From a marine bacterium B5-7 (GTDB lineage: Bacteria; Pseudomonadota; Gammaproteobacteria; Arenicellales; CAJQKF01), in assembly GCA_021604525.1 (NCBI GenBank), contig BQJD01000038.1:1-36572 (forward strand): DNA of 36,572 nt, given 5' to 3'. The translations under genes were made by a program, and so were the position numbers. Of the stretch, positions 1 through 8,428 are shown in pieces (positions within the stretch are counted from its first letter, which is position 1; each line of letters opens with the position of its first letter). The notes beneath the pieces were generated by a model. It made no database searches and had not been told where the DNA came from. It saw only the letters and a program-made list of their open reading frames with translations.

Positions 1-96
1 GGGCGTTGGATCGGGCGTTGGATCGGGCGTTGGATCGGGCGTTGGATCGGGCGTTGGATCGGGCGTTGGATCGGGCGTTGGATCGGGCGTTGGATC
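1..96. repeat. 12-bp tandem repeat, 8 complete copies, inside tonB
   Basis: Eight identical copies of GGGCGTTGGATC run from base 1 to 96, followed by a decayed partial unit. On the minus strand each copy reads GAT CCA ACG CCC, so each adds one Asp-Pro-Thr-Pro unit to the TonB linker. Because 12 is a multiple of three, copy-number change would lengthen or shorten the spacer without a frameshift. The array continues past the left edge, so its true copy number is unknown. Confidence 0.97.
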
Positions 97-273
97 GGGC
101 GTGGCTGCAGACACCGGTTCGATCAAATCCGAACTGATCATCTGCATGGATAGCGCGACGCTTCGCTCGCCCGCAGCATCGTCACCCAGATCGCGCCAGG
201 TCAACCACAAGACCCCGCTTAGTACCGCATGAATCGTCAAGGAGACGACAAACCCGGATGTCGCCGGAGTCAT
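1..273 (-). CDS. tonB: TonB energy-transducing protein, N-terminal part (runs off left edge)
   Basis: Translating the minus strand from the ATG at 273 gives a short cytoplasmic start, one hydrophobic segment (about residues 7-26) and then a periplasmic linker. The segment carries Ser11 and His15, the SxxxH motif that TonB uses to engage ExbB-ExbD. From residue 60 the protein is a perfect run of Asp-Pro-Thr-Pro units, a low-complexity proline-rich spacer as expected for TonB. The C-terminal receptor-binding domain lies outside the window. The start overlaps the exbD stop codon by four bases (ATGA), so the two are translationally coupled. TonB transmits proton-motive force from the inner membrane to outer-membrane receptors. 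Confidence is high because of the exbB-exbD context; the only oddity is the uniform DPTP repeat. Confidence 0.88.
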   Translation of the reverse strand, partial: MTPATSGFVVSLTIHAVLSGVLWLTWRDLGDDAAGERSVALSMQMISSDLIEPVSAATPDPTPDPTPDPTPDPTPDPTPDPTPDPTPDPTP

Positions 274-656
274 TGCTTAACGCTGCGAGCTACGATCGAC
301 AGGTTATCGACATGATGCCGTTTAAAGATGTCGATAACCTCGACGAACCGGCCGAAATCCACATCGCGATCGACACTTAATACCCAGCGAGCCTGTTGTC
401 CGTGGGCGCGAACATCACCATCGAGTGTCTCCAGCGTGCGCGATTCATCACCGACATGGATCTCGCCCTGGCGGGTGATGGTGATACGCAGCGACGCAGC
501 GTCGGCTGGTTCTACGATGTTTGAGGTTTCCGGCAAGGTGACCGGAATCACTCCTTGGGCAATGAACGTGGCCGTGGTCAGAACCACCGCCAGCAACACC
601 AGCATGATGTCGATGAACGGAATAACGTTGATGGTGTCGATTCGCTTCAGCGGCAC
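270..656 (-). CDS. exbD: ExbD-type biopolymer transport protein
   Basis: A 128-residue protein of the ExbD/TolR family, part of the proton channel that powers TonB. The single N-terminal membrane helix carries the invariant aspartate (about Asp16, in the context VIPFIDIMLVLL), and a periplasmic domain follows. I chose the GTG at 656, which is preceded by AAAAGG at good spacing and overlaps the end of exbB by 10 bp. A longer reading frame upstream would extend into exbB and gives a sequence unlike the family. The stop overlaps the tonB start. Gene order exbB-exbD-tonB is typical of a compact TonB energising operon. Confidence 0.9.
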   Translation of the reverse strand: MPLKRIDTINVIPFIDIMLVLLAVVLTTATFIAQGVIPVTLPETSNIVEPADAASLRITITRQGEIHVGDESRTLETLDGDVRAHGQQARWVLSVDRDVDFGRFVEVIDIFKRHHVDNLSIVARSVKQ

Positions 657-1087
657 GTTAAACCTTTTATACGCCGCCAGCGGACGATCAGCACATCGAC
701 CCGGCGCAGCAGGCCGTTGTAGAACCATACCGCGGGGATGGCTACGACCAGGCCGAGCGCAGTGGCTTTCAGCGCCAGCGCCAGGCCGACCATTACCGTA
801 GCCGCATCAATCATGGCGCCGGATTTGCCGAGGTCGTAGAAGGTGATCAATATGCCCAGCACGGTCCCGAGCAGGCCGATATAGGGTGCATTGGCACCGA
901 TTGTCGAGATCATCGTCAGGTTGTGGGTCAGGGTAATCTGGAGCTGTTCCTGGCAGTCATAGTCGTCGAGGACTATCTGTCGAAAAAACACGTAGCGCTC
1001 CACCACGCACCACACCATGACGAAACTCATGATACCGAGAATACCGATAACGCCAATATCGAGCCAGGCACGCAGGGCATCGATCAT
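647..1087 (-). CDS. exbB: ExbB-type proton channel protein (MotA/TolQ/ExbB family)
   Basis: About 146 residues, matching the short ExbB form rather than the roughly 240-residue E. coli form. A hydrophobic N-terminal helix (residues about 9-29) is followed by a cytoplasmic loop and two more helices. The family-typical stretch APYIGLLGTVLGI is clear, as is the later run containing ALKATALGLVVAIPA. The start at 1087 overlaps the stop of the upstream DsbA-like gene as ATGA; a longer frame exists but lies inside that gene. It should assemble with ExbD in the inner membrane and drive TonB. Confidence 0.9.
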   Translation of the reverse strand: MIDALRAWLDIGVIGILGIMSFVMVWCVVERYVFFRQIVLDDYDCQEQLQITLTHNLTMISTIGANAPYIGLLGTVLGILITFYDLGKSGAMIDAATVMVGLALALKATALGLVVAIPAVWFYNGLLRRVDVLIVRWRRIKGLTCR

Positions 1088-1743
1088 GGTGCTGTCACCC
1101 CGAATGCCTCGCGACACTGTTGCCAGCGTTGGTTGAGCGTTTCGACATCGCAGTAGCCATTGCTCAAGGCAAGGTATTGTTCCGCACGCGCAGCGATCAC
1201 TGACGGGAATCCGCCAATACCTAAAGCGCGCGCGAATTCGAGATCACGCTTAAGCGCATCGTTAACCTCATCACTTTGCAGGTACTGTTTGAATTCGTCA
1301 CGATCGAGACCGATGGATCCGGCAATGTCGCACAACACGTCGATGAGCGACGGATTCATGGCTTGCGTGTAATAGGCGTTCTGGATCGCTTCAAGCATGA
1401 CGACCAAACCGTTATCCATAAGCATCCCAGCACAAAGGACTGCCCGGCAAGCCGGGTAGGTTGATCGCCTCGGTGTGTTGAGTCGCCAGTAGTCGTGGTT
1501 GAAAACAGCGCCGGTTCGCGCTTCGATCTGACGCCAGGTATTGGCGATACCGTGGCGCATGGATTCCGCCATGGGTTGATCGCTATCCGGCGCCAGTCCT
1601 CCCATCACGTACTTCACCTCGATGGCTTCATCGCTTTGTTCATTTAATGTCGCGATCAGCGCCTGCCATGATGGCCGAAAGGCATAACACCACGAGCACA
1701 TGGGATCGACAATATAATAGAGTTTAATTGGTTGGACGTGCAT
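1084..1743 (-). CDS. DsbA-family thiol oxidoreductase
   Basis: About 219 residues of the DsbA/FrnE-like thioredoxin-fold group. The N-terminal strand leads directly into the CxxC active site (Cys-Ser-Trp-Cys, in DPMCSWCYAF, about residues 15-18), and a cis-proline loop appears near the C-terminus (GIGGFPS). No signal peptide is visible with the start chosen at 1743, so a cytoplasmic location is likely. The reading frame can be extended upstream into pgm by 20 residues, but that extension looks non-homologous. It lies 17 bp after pgm and overlaps exbB, so it is part of the same transcription unit. Substrate unknown. The CSWC motif differs from the classical CPHC of periplasmic DsbA. Confidence 0.8.
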   Translation of the reverse strand: MHVQPIKLYYIVDPMCSWCYAFRPSWQALIATLNEQSDEAIEVKYVMGGLAPDSDQPMAESMRHGIANTWRQIEARTGAVFNHDYWRLNTPRRSTYPACRAVLCAGMLMDNGLVVMLEAIQNAYYTQAMNPSLIDVLCDIAGSIGLDRDEFKQYLQSDEVNDALKRDLEFARALGIGGFPSVIAARAEQYLALSNGYCDVETLNQRWQQCREAFGVTAP

Positions 1744-1759
1744 GGCTGATAGCTTATTG

Positions 1760-3394
1760 TCAGGTGACAAGGCTTGGCGCGCAAACCCCGGTAAAATGTT
1801 CAATGCGTGCGATGTCGGCCGCTAACTGGCCGTTCCCCCGATTAAATTGACGGGCATCGACGTTCACGTTGTCCCTGAGATAGTTCTCTATATATATTCG
1901 CAACGTGGCGCCGGCGGTACCCGTTCCGGAAAGTCGGTACACCAGCCGAACGTCATCGTCGAGAAACAAACGAATACCCTGGTTGTGTGATTCGCCATGA
2001 TCGACCGGATCGATATATCGAAACACGTCGGCGGCGACGATTTGCCTGTCTTTGATATGCGTGCGCTTGGCGTTTGCCGCAAAGCCCGATAGATACATCA
2101 TCATGGCCGCGGCCTGATCCGTATCGAGATGATCAAAATCGTGACGGCTGTACACAAAACGGCCGTGATGATGCCACAGTCTCTGCACAAGCGCGCTGAC
2201 TGATTCGCCCGTCTCGGCAAGAATGCTGAGCCAGACAAGTACCGTCCACAGGCCATCTTTCTCACGCAAATGATCGCCGCCTGTGCCGAAACTTTCCTCA
2301 CCGCACAAACTGATTTTTCCGGCATCGAAGAGGTTGGAGAAGAACTTCCAGCCGGTTGGCGTTTCGAAACAGTCGATGCCCTTCGCTGCGGCAACCCGGT
2401 CGACCGCCCGACTGGTCGGCATTGACCGGGCGACGCCAGCAAGACCCGCGCGAAACTGAGGTATTGCGTTGGCATGTTCGGCAATCACAGCAAGAGAGTC
2501 GCTGGGTGTGACAAAGAATTGCCGACCCAAAATGAGGTTCCTGTCACCATCACCGTCGGAAGCGGCACCCAGCAATGGCGCCGTCTTCGCTGCCATGAAG
2601 CCCACCAGCGTCTTTGCGTTGCCCAGGTTTGGATCGGGGTGCTGTCCGCCAAAATCCTCGCGCGGTTCGGCATTGACGACGCTGCCGCTACACGCACCGA
2701 GACAATCCTCCAACAACTCCCGGGCATAGGGTCCGGTGATCGCGTGCATGGCATCGAATCGTACTGACAATCGACCCTTGGCAAAGCCCTCGCGCAACCG
2801 GTCGAAGTCGAAAACATGCTCCAGGGTTTGTCGATAGTCGGCCACCGGATCGACTACTTCAACGACGCTGTCGGCGAAGCTGAATTCACCGGGCAGATTG
2901 ATATTCACCTGCACTTGTGGCGCGATAAAGTACCGTGTCAATTGACGACTGTTGCGAAAAATCTCCTCACTGACAGTATCCGGCGCAGGACCGCCATTGG
3001 CGGTATTGAATTTGATGCCGAAATCGCCGTTGATGCCACCGGGGTTATGGCTGGCCGACAGAACGATACCGCCGTCGGCACGGCGGCTGCGGATCAGGCT
3101 GGATACTGCGGGTGTCGATAACAACGCGCCACAACCGACGATAATTCTGGAAAACCCGTTGGCTACCGCCATGGCGATGGTCGTGGCCGCGGCTTGTCGA
3201 TTGAAATAGCGTCCGTCACCCCCAACCACGAGCATATTTCGCCGTTCCATCGGCAATGTGTTGAAGATCGACTGAATAAAATTTTCAAGATAGCCGGGCT
3301 GGCTAAACTGCTTCACGCTACGGCGCAACCCGGATGTGCCGGGTTTCTGATCCGTGAACGGCGTCGTCGCGACGTCTTTTATCTCAAGACCCAT
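1760..3394 (-). CDS. pgm: Phosphoglucomutase (alpha-D-glucose phosphate-specific)
   Basis: A 544-residue protein of the expected length for Pgm, which interconverts glucose 1-phosphate and glucose 6-phosphate. All four family signatures are visible: the catalytic phosphoserine loop SASHNPGG (Ser115), the metal loop DGDGDR, the sugar-specificity loop GEESFG, and the C-terminal phosphate-binding RLSGTGT. The N-terminal PGTSGLR (18-24) is also typical of this subgroup. It follows galE by 60 bp on the same strand. With galE and rfbC it can supply nucleotide sugars: glucose 1-phosphate feeds both UDP-glucose and dTDP-glucose synthesis. No frame problems seen. Confidence 0.95.
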   Translation of the reverse strand: MGLEIKDVATTPFTDQKPGTSGLRRSVKQFSQPGYLENFIQSIFNTLPMERRNMLVVGGDGRYFNRQAAATTIAMAVANGFSRIIVGCGALLSTPAVSSLIRSRRADGGIVLSASHNPGGINGDFGIKFNTANGGPAPDTVSEEIFRNSRQLTRYFIAPQVQVNINLPGEFSFADSVVEVVDPVADYRQTLEHVFDFDRLREGFAKGRLSVRFDAMHAITGPYARELLEDCLGACSGSVVNAEPREDFGGQHPDPNLGNAKTLVGFMAAKTAPLLGAASDGDGDRNLILGRQFFVTPSDSLAVIAEHANAIPQFRAGLAGVARSMPTSRAVDRVAAAKGIDCFETPTGWKFFSNLFDAGKISLCGEESFGTGGDHLREKDGLWTVLVWLSILAETGESVSALVQRLWHHHGRFVYSRHDFDHLDTDQAAAMMMYLSGFAANAKRTHIKDRQIVAADVFRYIDPVDHGESHNQGIRLFLDDDVRLVYRLSGTGTAGATLRIYIENYLRDNVNVDARQFNRGNGQLAADIARIEHFTGVCAPSLVT

Positions 3395-3454
3395 CGTGGT
3401 TCGCCGTTAAATCATCGTGGCCGCGGCATGACCTCAGCGCATGGCTCCAACACA

Positions 3455-4435
3455 TCACCAGATGCCGTACAGCGGACACATCGACTCGAATATTGTCTCG
3501 AGATCAGAATGTTGCGCCGACCAGCCAAGCATCTCATGAGCTTGCCGGCTACTGGCAACCAGGGTTGCCGGATCGCCGTAACGTCGGCCGGTTATCTCGA
3601 TTGGTATATCTCGTCCGGTGATACGACGCGCAGCCTCGACAATTTCCAATACCGTGCTACCGATCTCTGTACCAAGATTGAGCACGATTGTGTGATTGCC
3701 ATCCATGAGCTTGTCCATGGCAAGAAGGTGAGCGCTGGCAAGGTCATTGACATGAATATAGTCACGCACACAAGTACCGTCGCGGGTCTCATAGTCATCG
3801 CCAAAAACCGTCAGCCGTTGCCTCAGTCCAGCAGCTACTTCCATGATCAGCGGCGACAGATTGCCGGTATTGTGTTCGCGCACACGAACACGGCCTTGCC
3901 GATCGTAGCCGGTGGCGTTGAAATATCGCAGGCAAGCGTATTGAAGACCTTTGAGTTGTGCGAACCAGGCAAGATTTTCCTCGATTGCACGCTTGGTATA
4001 GCCGTAATAGTTGTCCGGGTCTAACGGGTGTTGCTCATCGACTGGCAGATATTGCGGGCTGCCGTAAACCGCAGCCGAAGAAGAAAACACGATCCGCGTG
4101 ATGCCGGCGCGAAGCATCGAGTCAATCAGTCGGAGTGAGCCGGTAATATTGTGGTGGGCAAAACGCGCGGGCTCGGACATGGACTCGCCTGCGTCCTTTA
4201 GCGCGGCAAAATGAAACACCACATCAATGTCACCACTCATTGCATCATCAAGGCTGTCACCTTCGAGAATATCGCCCTTGATGAAGCGCGCCGCCGCGGG
4301 AAGATTATCCACGTCGCCGCTTGAAAGGTTATCGAGGACCACCACCTGGTGACCCGCCGCACACAGGTCGTGAACCACGTGAGAACCAATATAACCAGCG
4401 CCCCCGACGACCAACGCGGTGACAGTTGATGTCAT
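3455..4435 (-). CDS. galE: UDP-glucose 4-epimerase
   Basis: A 326-residue extended SDR enzyme that interconverts UDP-glucose and UDP-galactose with bound NAD. The N-terminal dinucleotide-binding motif GGAGYIGS (residues 11-18), the SSSAAVYG strand and the catalytic YxxxK (YYGYTK, near residues 145-150) are all present, with the GalE-typical ACLRYFNATG further on. I chose the ATG at 4435 because GGTGA sits six bases upstream; the frame could start two codons earlier at a TTG. It lies 25 bp after rfbC and 60 bp before pgm, forming a nucleotide-sugar operon for surface polysaccharide. Confidence 0.94.
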   Translation of the reverse strand: MTSTVTALVVGGAGYIGSHVVHDLCAAGHQVVVLDNLSSGDVDNLPAAARFIKGDILEGDSLDDAMSGDIDVVFHFAALKDAGESMSEPARFAHHNITGSLRLIDSMLRAGITRIVFSSSAAVYGSPQYLPVDEQHPLDPDNYYGYTKRAIEENLAWFAQLKGLQYACLRYFNATGYDRQGRVRVREHNTGNLSPLIMEVAAGLRQRLTVFGDDYETRDGTCVRDYIHVNDLASAHLLAMDKLMDGNHTIVLNLGTEIGSTVLEIVEAARRITGRDIPIEITGRRYGDPATLVASSRQAHEMLGWSAQHSDLETIFESMCPLYGIW

Positions 4436-4460
4436 CGGCAATCACCCGAGTCCCTGTACA

Positions 4461-5009
4461 TTATGGAAAGACCCCGGCGTTGGCGAGTCGCGGATAGTTC
4501 AGGTCCTTTTCCGACAACAGGGGTTTGGAAATTGGCCAATTGATGGCGATGTCCGGGTCATTCCAGGCGATACCCCGTTCCGTTTCCAGGTGGTATTCGG
4601 CGCTGACGTCATAACAAACCTCGGTACACTCGCCGAGCGCCAGGAAACCATGGGCAAAGCCTGCCGGAACGTAGAGAATTTGTCGGTTGTCTTCACTGAG
4701 TTCGCGCCCAATCCAACGCCCGAAGTTCACTGATGCGGCACGGATATCAACGGCCACATCGAAGATCGCGCCGCGCACACAACGCACCAGCTTGGCCTGG
4801 GCGCTGGGCGCTATCTGATAGTGCAATCCACGCAGCACATGACGATCAGAGCGTGAACTGTTTCCCTGTACAAACGTCTCGACAATACCGGCCGCGTGGT
4901 AGTCGGAACGTTTATAGTTTTCAAAAAAATGGCCACGGGAGTCATCGAAAATTCGGGGCGTGATAAGGATCGGGCCGTCTATCTCGGTGGCTTCAAAAAC
5001 AAAGGGCAT
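4461..5009 (-). CDS. rfbC: dTDP-4-dehydrorhamnose 3,5-epimerase
   Basis: A 182-residue cupin-fold epimerase (RmlC/RfbC), full length for the family. Recognisable blocks are IDGPILITPRIFDDSRGHFFE at the N-terminus, LRGLHYQ containing the catalytic histidine, KLVRCVRGAIFDVAVDIR, and YVPAGFAHGFLAL. The tail with NDPDIAINWP is also typical. It converts dTDP-4-keto-6-deoxyglucose to the rhamnose-configured intermediate. The other dTDP-rhamnose genes (rfbA, B, D) are not in the window, so the pathway must be completed elsewhere. It is the first gene of the minus-strand run that ends with tonB; no strong ribosome site is visible. Confidence 0.94.
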   Translation of the reverse strand: MPFVFEATEIDGPILITPRIFDDSRGHFFENYKRSDYHAAGIVETFVQGNSSRSDRHVLRGLHYQIAPSAQAKLVRCVRGAIFDVAVDIRAASVNFGRWIGRELSEDNRQILYVPAGFAHGFLALGECTEVCYDVSAEYHLETERGIAWNDPDIAINWPISKPLLSEKDLNYPRLANAGVFP

Positions 5010-5553
5010 GAGGGTACTTTAAAACCAGATAACGATGCCGCTGCCGTCAATCGGCGGGCGTGATTAAATAATAACCGGGTAAGCCGTGTAGATGATTTGC
5101 GCCACCCATCCAGTTGACCGCAACATCAAGGGCATAAGTCATATTGTAAACGAGCCGCAATGCAAACAGGTTGTTGAAATGTTCATGAATGCGTGTGAAT
5201 TCATCTTATTAAGCATAAAGTAAGGCAGCTATTTAAGGTTTAATAAGTACTGTTTATCCCACCCCGAGCAATTGCTTTGGTATCCTGAACCAGGAAGGTT
5301 AGGCTGTCATAAATTATTTCGGGATCATTAGCGGTTTGTAATTTGTGGCTATCAAGCCACATAATTCGCGCGTAACCGGCTGTTTGAATAACCGCTGCAA
5401 GGTCATTACGCTGCGATTACCCGGTTTAACAGCTCGTGCGCTCAACTGGTATGCTGTTGTTTTTTCACAGAATTTTGCCATATTTTCGCTCGATTAACAT
5501 TTTTTTTCAGCCATTTTCTTAATAATCACCCGACCCCATATGGATCCAGTGCC
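5010..5553. promoter_or_regulatory. 544-bp divergent intergenic region between rfbC and adk
   Basis: No convincing reading frame is present. The region is AT-richer than its surroundings and must hold the promoters for the leftward rfbC-galE-pgm-tonB run and for rightward adk. A stem-loop lies at 5344-5361 (listed separately). A possible adk -10 hexamer, TATGCT, lies near 5450, but its -35 is poor, so I do not call it. The T-rich tract just before adk (about 5457-5507) is notable. I see no RNA gene here, though a small RNA cannot be excluded. Confidence 0.5.
5344..5361. other. Short perfect stem-loop in the rfbC-adk spacer
   Basis: TGTGGCT (5344-5350) and AGCCACA (5355-5361) form a 7-bp stem around the tetraloop ATCA. 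Neither side has a T-tract, so it is not a typical terminator. It could be a protein-binding dyad or part of a leader RNA about 190 bp before adk. Confidence 0.4.
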
Positions 5554-6228
5554 ATGCGACTCATTCTTCTCGGCGGCCCCGGCGCGGGTAAAGGAACCCA
5601 GGCCAGCTTTATCACCGCCAAATACGGCATTCCGCAAATCTCCACCGGAGATATGCTGCGTGGCGAGGTGAAGGCCGGAACAGAGCTTGGTCGCGCGGCA
5701 GCCAAGATCATGGACGCAGGACGCTTGATTTCTGACGATATTATCGTCGGCATGGTGCAACATCGGATTCAATCTGAAGACTGCGCCAATGGTTATTTAT
5801 TCGATGGATTTCCGCGAACCCTGCCCCAGGCTCGTGCTCTGGTAGATAACGATGTGCCTATCGACGCAGTGATTGAAATCGCGGTGGACGATGAGGAAAT
5901 AATTCGCCGGATGAGTGGTCGACGCGTGCATCTACCATCGGGTCGAACCTACCATGTCGAGTTCAACCCCCCCCGCGTTGCTGGCCAGGATGATGTAACC
6001 GGGGAAAACCTGATCCAACGCGAAGATGATCAAGAGGATACGGTCCGAGAACGGCTGCGAATCTACCACGCGCAAACCGTTCCCTTGATCGCTTTTTACT
6101 CAGAGCGTTCAAAAAACGGCACTGCCAATGCGCCACGTTTCATCCGCATCGATGGAATCGGTAGCGTGGAGACAATTCGAGACCGGATAATTACGGCGCT
6201 CGAGGACTTGGAACTTAGTAACGAATGA
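5554..6228 (+). CDS. adk: Adenylate kinase
   Basis: A 224-residue long-form adenylate kinase, catalysing ATP + AMP to 2 ADP in the cytoplasm. The P-loop [10 protein letters not shown] starts at residue 7, the AMP-site STGDMLR and the DGFPRT motif follow, and a LID insert lies around residues 125-165. The LID lacks the four-cysteine zinc site, as in most Gram-negative enzymes. A run of C bases at about 5968-5975 inside the LID codons is a potential slippage tract, but the frame is intact. It stands alone with a long upstream spacer. Confidence 0.97.
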   Translation: MRLILLGGPGAGKGTQASFITAKYGIPQISTGDMLRGEVKAGTELGRAAAKIMDAGRLISDDIIVGMVQHRIQSEDCANGYLFDGFPRTLPQARALVDNDVPIDAVIEIAVDDEEIIRRMSGRRVHLPSGRTYHVEFNPPRVAGQDDVTGENLIQREDDQEDTVRERLRIYHAQTVPLIAFYSERSKNGTANAPRFIRIDGIGSVETIRDRIITALEDLELSNE

Positions 6229-6384
6229 GTCATCTTCCCTTCCTTGCCGGGCAACAATTATCCCTGTCAGACAGTTACTGATCGGCTTACGGATTCACTC
6301 TTTGTCATGAGAGTCGCGGTTCTGATTATGCTAGTATTATTGATTGTTTAAACGTACCGTCTTCTACCTTTTCGGATCGCCACC

Positions 6385-7035
6385 TTGAATATCGAACAAG
6401 CCCGTTTTAACATGATCGAACAGCAGATTCGACCATGGGATGTCCTTGATCTTAAGATCCTCGACCTGCTTGGCAAAGTCCCGCGCGAGCGTTTCGTTCC
6501 CGAAGGGTGGGAGGAGTTGGCGTTTGCCGATATCCAGATCTCCATTGGTCATGGCGAAGTCATGATGGAACCCAAGATAGAAGCTCGGCTGCTGCAGGAG
6601 CTTGAGCTTGAAGCGTCTGACAAGGTGCTTGAAATCGGCACCGGCAGTGGTTATATGACGGCACTCCTTGCACACCTTGCCCAACAGGTGGTGAGCGTTG
6701 AATATTACAAGGATCTTGGAAATCAGGCGGCCGAAAAACTCGCCCGTCATGGAATTGGTAATGTAAACCTGGACAGTGGCGATGCAAGCCACGGCTGGCC
6801 ATCAGGCGGCGGCTTCGATGCCATCCTTCTGACGGGTGCAGTCCCTGAGGTACCGAACGAATTTATCGACGCCCTGAAACCCGCCGGTCGGTTGGTTGCC
6901 ATTGTCGGCACCGCGCCAATGATGGAGGCCATTCGGATTACCCGAACCGATACGGGGATGTTACGAGAGTCTTTATTCGATACCCTGCTTCCGCCATTGA
7001 TCAACGCTGCACGACCCAGACAATTTGTATTTTAA
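6385..7035 (+). CDS. Protein-L-isoaspartate O-methyltransferase family protein
   Basis: A 216-residue SAM-dependent methyltransferase of the PCMT family. The SAM-binding motif I reads VLEIGTGSGYMTALLA (about residues 78-93), and the N-terminal ARFNMIEQQIRPWDV is typical of the branch found beside tolC in many gammaproteobacteria. The start is a TTG at 6385, giving that conserved N-terminus; the next choice is the ATG at 6412. Canonical Pcm repairs isoaspartyl residues in aged proteins, but this branch has not to my knowledge been shown to do so. A 70-bp gap leads into the TolC-like gene on the same strand. Confidence 0.83.
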   Translation: MNIEQARFNMIEQQIRPWDVLDLKILDLLGKVPRERFVPEGWEELAFADIQISIGHGEVMMEPKIEARLLQELELEASDKVLEIGTGSGYMTALLAHLAQQVVSVEYYKDLGNQAAEKLARHGIGNVNLDSGDASHGWPSGGGFDAILLTGAVPEVPNEFIDALKPAGRLVAIVGTAPMMEAIRITRTDTGMLRESLFDTLLPPLINAARPRQFVF

Positions 7036-7036
7036 T

Positions 7037-7066
7037 ACCCGGCCGACCCCACCGGATATGCCGGGT
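7037..7066 (+). other. GC-rich stem-loop between the pcm-like gene and the TolC gene
   Basis: ACCCGGC (7037-7043) pairs with GCCGGGT (7060-7066) around a 16-base loop, starting just after the stop codon of the methyltransferase. No T-tract follows, so it may act as an RNA 3'-end protector or a weak attenuator, not as a strong intrinsic terminator. Confidence 0.4.
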
Positions 7067-7105
7067 AGTGGCCGAAACACATCCGATCCTGAGGATCGCT
7101 GAGTC

Positions 7106-8419
7106 ATGAAAAACAGATTCGTATTATTGTTAACCGCTGCTGGCTTGAGCAGTAGTGCTATTGCCAGCGACCTGCTCGATACCTATCGCATGGCCCTTGA
7201 CAGCGATCCGGGCTATCGGTCGTCCATTTACCTGCGGCAGGCAACTGCCAAACAACCCGATATCGCCCGTTCGGCGCTGCGCCCATCGGTTAGCTTGTCG
7301 GCCAATGGTGATCTGATTCGTGAAGATATGAATGCCGGTGGCATAAATTCCGGCAGCGACGAATACTCCAGTCTGGGTGCCGGCATATCGCTTAATCAGG
7401 CGCTCTACGATCGCCAATCCTCGATTGCGGTGGATCAGGCCGAGCTTGCCGATCAGCGTGCCGGTACAGATTTGTCCAGCTCTGAAGACGACCTGATCAT
7501 TCGCGTTGCCACCAGCTACTTTGCGGTTCTCGGTGCGATCGACAACCTGGAGCTTGCTACCAGTGAAAAAATCGCCATCAAACGACAACTTGAACTGGCT
7601 GATGAACGCCTTAACGTCGGCATCGGCACACAAACCGATCTGTACGACGCAAGGGCTCGTTTTCAGCTTGCCGAGGCCCGCGAGATCCAGGCACGCAACC
7701 TGATCGAGGATGCCCGGCAATCCCTGATAGCAATTGTCGGTGGTGATCCCGGAGAGCTGGATCGTCTTCGTGACGACACGCCGCTGGAAATGCCGGATCC
7801 CCAATCAGAAGCGGATTGGGTTGCTCTGGCCAAAGCGAATAACCCGGATCTCAAATCCGCTCTGATTGACCTTGAAATCGCCCGTCAGGAAGTGGAACGT
7901 TTGAAATACGCGCGCCATCCCAGTGTTTTTCTGAACGCCGGTCACAATTACAACGACACCAGCGGCAGCGCGAATAACGGGTCCGGCGATCGCAATAAGA
8001 CACAGATCGGTGTCGGACTGGACTGGCCGTTATATCTCGGTGGATCGGTCGAAGCCCTGGTTCAACAGGCAGGGCTCAACGCCAACGCCCAGGAATCACA
8101 GACGGAACTGACCCGTCGTCAGATCGAGCGCAATGTCCGTGATGTTTATAACAACGTCACCTCCGGTATTAAACTGGTTGAGGCGTTCGACCAGGCAGTC
8201 ATCGCCTCGGAGAGTGCCGTGGAGGCGAAGGAGGAAGGATATGCGGCAGGCTTGATTACCAACCTGGACGTGCTCGATGCACAACGTGATTTATATCAGG
8301 CACAGCTCGATTACCTAAGGGCCCGATACGACTATATCCTTTCTGTTCTGAGGCTTGAACAGGCCTCTGGGTTACTCGACGAAACTGATGTCGCTCGCGT
8401 TAACTCCTGGCTTCGTTAG
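7106..8419 (+). CDS. tolC: TolC-family outer-membrane channel protein
   Basis: A 437-residue outer-membrane efflux protein. A signal peptide is evident (MKNRFVLLLTAAGLSSSAIA, cleaved before Ser/Asp at about 20-22). The mature protein shows two internally similar halves, each with a DLLDTYRMAL or ADWVALAKANNPDL-type helix start, a strand region (SLNQALYD; GLDWPLYLGG) and long coiled-coil helices. Trimers form the tunnel through which type I secretion systems and RND or ABC pumps export drugs and proteins. No pump partner gene is adjacent. It converges on sfsA with only 9 bp between stop codons. The symbol tolC is by family; the exact paralogue is not certain. Confidence 0.88.
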   Translation: MKNRFVLLLTAAGLSSSAIASDLLDTYRMALDSDPGYRSSIYLRQATAKQPDIARSALRPSVSLSANGDLIREDMNAGGINSGSDEYSSLGAGISLNQALYDRQSSIAVDQAELADQRAGTDLSSSEDDLIIRVATSYFAVLGAIDNLELATSEKIAIKRQLELADERLNVGIGTQTDLYDARARFQLAEAREIQARNLIEDARQSLIAIVGGDPGELDRLRDDTPLEMPDPQSEADWVALAKANNPDLKSALIDLEIARQEVERLKYARHPSVFLNAGHNYNDTSGSANNGSGDRNKTQIGVGLDWPLYLGGSVEALVQQAGLNANAQESQTELTRRQIERNVRDVYNNVTSGIKLVEAFDQAVIASESAVEAKEEGYAAGLITNLDVLDAQRDLYQAQLDYLRARYDYILSVLRLEQASGLLDETDVARVNSWLR

Positions 8420-8428
8420 CCAAATACT

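Noticed and set aside
1-96. Direct repeats as a CRISPR array
   Set aside because: Units are 12 bp with no spacers, and they encode in-frame DPTP units of TonB.
3194-4024. 276-codon open frame on the plus strand
   Set aside because: It lies fully opposite pgm and galE, whose family motifs are intact; its translation has no recognisable domain and it is a shadow frame.
6302-6340. Promoter for the pcm-like gene (TTGTCA with TATGCT)
   Set aside because: The spacing of 19 bp and the weak hexamers make it no better than chance in AT-rich DNA.
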